From: an uncultured Capnocytophaga sp. | Lineage (GTDB): Bacteria > Bacteroidota > Bacteroidia > Flavobacteriales > Flavobacteriaceae | DNA length: 9,974 bases | NCBI RefSeq assembly: GCF_938029845.1 | Contig: NZ_CALHGG010000182.1 | Location: 1 to 9,974 of the forward strand | Direction of reading: 5' to 3' | Part shown: positions 7,801-9,974 of the stretch, one piece after another | Numbering within the stretch: position 1 is the first letter of the stretch | Layout: the number at the start of each line of letters is the position of its first letter | Notes under the pieces: generated by a model | The model's input: only the letters and a program-made list of their open reading frames with translations | What the model was told of the DNA's origin: nothing | Database searches by the model: none | Position numbers and translations under genes: made by a program

Positions 7801-9784
7801 CTATCTTCTCTACATTGACGAGCTTATCAAAGAGGAAACCGCCCTTCTTCTCCTTGCGCTCCTTGTCAAAGAGGGGTTTGGGTAGGTCAAAAGAGGTCAG
7901 GTTGTCCAAGTTGAGCACTCCAAAGCCGTTGGTAAGATCATACCTAAGCTCAGTGGCTGTTTCGGGGTTGTAGGTGAGCTTGTCCATGAGCACCTGCTCG
8001 TTCTTGGAGAGCTTACGCCCCTTATAGGCTTCCACCTGCTCGGTGACATAGTCAGCAAGTCGTTCTTCCTCCTGCAATACGGAGAGGATTTCCAAGGCTG
8101 CCAATCGCTGGTCGGCATTCTTGGAGACAATCATACGGGAGGTGCTATCCTTAAGCACTGCTTCGGGTTGCTTAACGAGTAAGGCCACGCTCTCCTTGCG
8201 TTGTTCCTTATTCTTGCGGGAGAGTACCTGCTCTATGGCGAGGATATCGTCCTGCACCAAAGACACTTTCTTGAGCACCTCCATCGCTTTGCTCACCACA
8301 TAAGGCCCCTTGTCATTCAGCGCTGTACGTACCAAGGTACGTTGCCAAGAGTCGGCTGGGTAGTCCTCCGGTGGTAAGTTCTTTTCCTCATCACTATAAT
8401 AGCTATAGCGCCCACGAGAAAGCACAGGGAAGATATCGTCGAGTAGGATATGGCGGGCATCTACAGGAATTTCTGCCAGTTCGGTAGCGAGAAGCTGTTG
8501 TTGCTGCTCATTGGCCGCCTTGAGCATCGCCTGATAGAGATCCAAAGGCTTTATGGTAAAACTGAACCAACGGAAACCTACGCCCTCAAAACTCTTACCA
8601 TCCTTAGGGAGCTTCTTAGCCGAGGCATGTACCTTGTCAAACAAGGCAGGGGTGAGCTTGCCCTTTGGTAGGTTCTTCAAGATCCAGTAATCCCAAGCGG
8701 GTTCTATACCAAAATAGTTTTCGGCAAAGGAGAGGAGTTCATCGCTCTTCTTTTGGGTTTGGCGCATAAAGTAGAGTACCACCACACAAGCCTCATAGCT
8801 TGTTTTGGTATTGTTCAGCGCCGCTACGGCTAAGTGTAAGGCTTCCTCTACATTGTAGATCGCCACCGCCCATAGGGCTACATAGCGCTCCAGGTTGTCC
8901 TGACTGCTAGTGGCTGCTTCACGTGCCTTATCAAGATCAGCCAAATAGACCTGTGCTAGCTCCAAGGCACGCTTGACCACCGACTGTTGGGGTGCTTCCC
9001 AACCAAAGCCAAACCAAGTATCCACAGCTCGTACCACACTGCTAAAGCGATTGAGGTTGTGCTCTAAAATCACTCCTATAAAGTGCCGAAATACAGGTAC
9101 ACTTATTCCATCCAAGGATTCCAAGATTATCTGACGAAGATCTTCCTGAAGTTGCGCCGCCAAAAGGGTCTTCTCCACCAAAGTATGGTAGCGGGTATCC
9201 TCCACCATCAGGGCAGCAACTATCAAGGAGGGACATACCTTCCCGATCTCGTCCTCACCCATAAAGATATCTTCTATCAAGGGGTAGTACTTATCCAAAT
9301 CCTCGGAAAGTACCTGAACAAAGAAGTCCGTTGCACCTCCCTTATAGACGGCATATTGGAACTGTTCCTCCACAGGCAGGAGAGCAACGCCCATATTGCG
9401 GATCCTACAGCTCCATTCAAGCACCTTGAGTTGCATCTCCCTATAGTCCTCAGGGTTAGGAGATCGGAAAGGACGACTGCTCCAACTAGTTTGATAGGGA
9501 TATTTGTAAACAGCATCCCAGATACGCTGTATATAGGGCGCTTGTATCTCTCCAAAAAGCAAGAGCGCCAAGCGCTTGCCTTCGGCTGTTTCCCATAGCT
9601 TATCAGCAAAGCCAAAGGAGGTAAAGTTAGCTATGAATTGCTCCTCTTCTCTATAGGTGACATTATTACTGATACATAAACCCAACTGCTGGTAGGGCTC
9701 GGAGAAAGAAGCAAAAGCCTCTTTCTTAAGTGGTTCCCGCTCATGGGGCGCCAAATATTGGGCTACTTGTTCGTCTTTTAGCAT
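4820..9784 (-). CDS. DUF4132 domain-containing protein with HEAT-like helical body
   Basis: An intact 1654-residue frame from ATG at 9784-9782 to TAA at 4822-4820. Residues 1 to about 1280 are predicted by eye to be mostly helical and rich in Leu, Lys, Glu and Ala; residues about 485-600 have the spacing of HEAT repeats (VVSKAMEVLKKVSL, RLAALEILSVLQEEE). Residues about 1290-1500 carry the DUF4132 region (SRTRLSLEQAMLSQ, then HPVVKAMLSKLVLF). The last 150 residues carry the conserved C-terminal part of the family: RDVDLVVSVAHVGGVD (about 1539-1555), YSLHLGSGM (about 1597-1605) and VFLPFVDDDPKTAEIISK near the end. No signal peptide or membrane segment is seen, so it is expected in the cytoplasm. 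Family members include E. coli YehI and MolR; no enzymatic activity is established and I see no catalytic motif. YehI is encoded beside genes for a MoxR-type ATPase and a VWA protein, but this window shows no such neighbour; the upstream side is cut. No WGR domain was seen at the N-terminus. The start lacks a Shine-Dalgarno and directly follows seven-base repeats. Confidence 0.96.
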   Translation of the reverse strand: MLKDEQVAQYLAPHEREPLKKEAFASFSEPYQQLGLCISNNVTYREEEQFIANFTSFGFADKLWETAEGKRLALLLFGEIQAPYIQRIWDAVYKYPYQTSWSSRPFRSPNPEDYREMQLKVLEWSCRIRNMGVALLPVEEQFQYAVYKGGATDFFVQVLSEDLDKYYPLIEDIFMGEDEIGKVCPSLIVAALMVEDTRYHTLVEKTLLAAQLQEDLRQIILESLDGISVPVFRHFIGVILEHNLNRFSSVVRAVDTWFGFGWEAPQQSVVKRALELAQVYLADLDKAREAATSSQDNLERYVALWAVAIYNVEEALHLAVAALNNTKTSYEACVVVLYFMRQTQKKSDELLSFAENYFGIEPAWDYWILKNLPKGKLTPALFDKVHASAKKLPKDGKSFEGVGFRWFSFTIKPLDLYQAMLKAANEQQQQLLATELAEIPVDARHILLDDIFPVLSRGRYSYYSDEEKNLPPEDYPADSWQRTLVRTALNDKGPYVVSKAMEVLKKVSLVQDDILAIEQVLSRKNKEQRKESVALLVKQPEAVLKDSTSRMIVSKNADQRLAALEILSVLQEEERLADYVTEQVEAYKGRKLSKNEQVLMDKLTYNPETATELRYDLTNGFGVLNLDNLTSFDLPKPLFDKERKEKKGGFLFDKLVNVEKIGEGLSELLALWRANKDYEYQYEGYQGATETTLLGNDIRCLHKRKEEDTPMDRLSDLPLADLWKGWHAKYQFTEIEYYFAKRYCGHLYYENPKPKGLDAFLVMYYPDFPVHFEGQIHSYRGEARKAEDLLGYLKEAYSEDKALLANFKRSVFEDALATFPKEKRGETFKRGYSSLDWDDVVTDYAAVVYNSDFLHYTDDQLFRHWQLLYYLYIEWKKGLDPEKCTPKDVLPYVRNYVRREERLPGINNNLLQLTLMLYNKGRLTTDDLIFFCLLNKELFAMAQGAENHFSRGLPKWIKDTLTFPETLLEQVKTHMLQVELQRGDLPTDASVYIGSLSEIEGAQYFFEALERMGKEPFAKGYGSGTSKRATFSHILEVSQPSATDTFADFKKHLDEVKLSKQRLVEAACYAPHWTAWLGDYLKIKSFREAIWWFIAHTTDYMDAEKETIVSQYSIVPKDDFQRGAIDVDWYQRVHKAVGKEGWKLIQESAKYLSDGMGYRRVKLYSAVLTGEIKLTETIKKITEKRDKDYVMALGLVPINKKKVEEDLVSRYNLLQTFLKESKQFGQQRQESEKNAVEIGLDNLSRNAGYEDSIRFSWAMEAKATQQIMEKSTLVIDDTQLQLVVDEEGKADIIVTKGDKTLKSIPDKYKKNKEVEALKDNKTYLTKQYSRTRLSLEQAMLSQTLFTAAELAKILEHPVVKAMLSKLVLFNPETQASGFWQDGKLLSAEGTLTPLKAADKLLIAHPSHLFYAVQWDLYQKYLFDKELKQPFKQVFRELYIPTKDELETSNRSERYQGHQVQPQKTVALLRSRGWTVNYEEGLQRVYHKEGFRATIYAAADWYTPSEVEAPTLEYVVFYNLKDGKEVPMKEINPVIFSEVMRDVDLVVSVAHVGGVDPEASHSTMQMRGALARESARLFKLDNVEVKERYILVKTEHGDYSLHLGSGMISKSGLQINVVAVQSQHRGRVFLPFVDDDPKTAEIISKMKLLSEGKIY

Positions 9785-9789
9785 GATAC

Positions 9790-9824
9790 TAATGGTTAAT
9801 AGTTAATTGTCAATGATTAGTGAT
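9790..9824. repeat. Tandem degenerate seven-base repeats before the DUF4132 start
   Basis: Five consecutive plus-strand heptamers follow the pattern TAATNGT: TAATGGT, TAATAGT, TAATTGT, CAATGAT and TAGTGAT. On the minus strand this reads as ATTA-type units running to within six bases of the ATG at 9784. The unit length equals that of the repeats just past the stop codon at 4756-4821, but the base motif differs. The position fixes the 5' untranslated region as A/T-rich and unstructured, which would suit initiation without a Shine-Dalgarno. Confidence 0.6.
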
Positions 9825-9863
9825 TTAAGTTTCGCCAGTTCTGTAACTTATTGATTTTCAAAA

Positions 9864-9892
9864 CCTCCCCCCTACCCCCCTCCAAGAGGGGG
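9864..9892. repeat. C/G-rich palindromic intergenic repeat
   Basis: The plus strand has two runs of six C (9867-9872 and 9875-9880), the second opening a perfect 7-base-pair stem CCCCCTC (9876-9882) and GAGGGGG (9886-9892) with a three-base loop. The minus strand thus reads a hairpin followed by G-runs (GGGGGGTAGGGGGG). This contrasts sharply with the A/T-rich surroundings and resembles short C/G-rich palindromes dispersed between genes in many Bacteroidota genomes. It may be a terminator or processing site for the upstream gene, or a small non-autonomous repeat; the T-run (TTTT, 9860-9857) is separated from the stem by the G-runs, so a classical terminator is doubtful. Confidence 0.6.
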
Positions 9893-9974
9893 AATGAGAT
9901 AGTTTATGATTCTCAAGGTGTTATAGAAAGGACATTTTCCAGATTGATAGACAATTTTTATCTTTTTCAACGAA

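Larger units (their letters stand above)
9785..9974. other. Non-coding upstream region of the DUF4132 gene
   Basis: No open frame of useful length is present on either strand. From the gene outwards it holds the seven-base repeat tract, a 39-base spacer, the C/G-rich palindromic repeat and about 80 A/T-rich bases. I found no minus-strand TAnnTTTG box with a sensibly spaced TTG, so either the promoter is unusual or the gene is transcribed from a promoter beyond the right edge. The next gene to the right is outside the window. Confidence 0.6.

Noticed and set aside
9944..9966. Plus-strand TTG and TATCTTTT near the right edge, resembling a promoter pointing out of the window.
   Set aside because: The spacing is only 12 bases, the last box position does not match, and no gene is visible downstream to support it.

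Overview
The window looks like Bacteroidota DNA, most likely an oral or gliding-type flavobacterium; Capnocytophaga is my best guess. The reasons are a TAnnTTTG-type promoter box, start codons without a Shine-Dalgarno sequence in A/T-rich leaders, a very long modular secreted protein of the kind exported by type IX secretion in this phylum, and A/T-rich seven-base repeats between genes. The genus assignment is inference from style, not from a marker gene.

Both real genes lie on the minus strand, so the window reads right to left. From 9974 to 9785 there is a non-coding stretch with a C/G-rich palindromic repeat and a run of degenerate seven-base repeats that ends six bases before a start codon. 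From 9784 to 4820 is one intact 1654-residue gene for a DUF4132-family protein: a mostly helical, HEAT-like body followed by the conserved DUF4132 region and its C-terminal partner domain. From 4819 to 4533 is a compact intergenic region holding a second set of seven-base repeats arranged as an inverted pair (probable terminator), a good Bacteroidota promoter, a leader hairpin and a near-perfect 30-base palindrome. From 4532 to the left edge is the first 1510 codons of a huge secreted surface protein: signal peptide, an N-terminal module typical of such flavobacterial proteins, a DUF11 domain, about seven cysteine-starting Ig-like modules, a MAM-like domain, and the start of a SprB-type repeat where the window ends. 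Its stop codon and any sorting domain lie outside.

There is no sign that the two genes work together. The DUF4132 protein is cytoplasmic by appearance, and the surface protein has its own promoter region behind a likely terminator. No RNA genes, transposase, CRISPR array or plus-strand gene could be supported; the plus-strand open frames are antisense shadows of the two genes. The most unusual material is in the intergenic DNA and in the domain architecture of the surface protein. I do not see a clear, complete, new multi-gene system inside this window, though the DUF4132 gene may belong to one that continues past the right edge.
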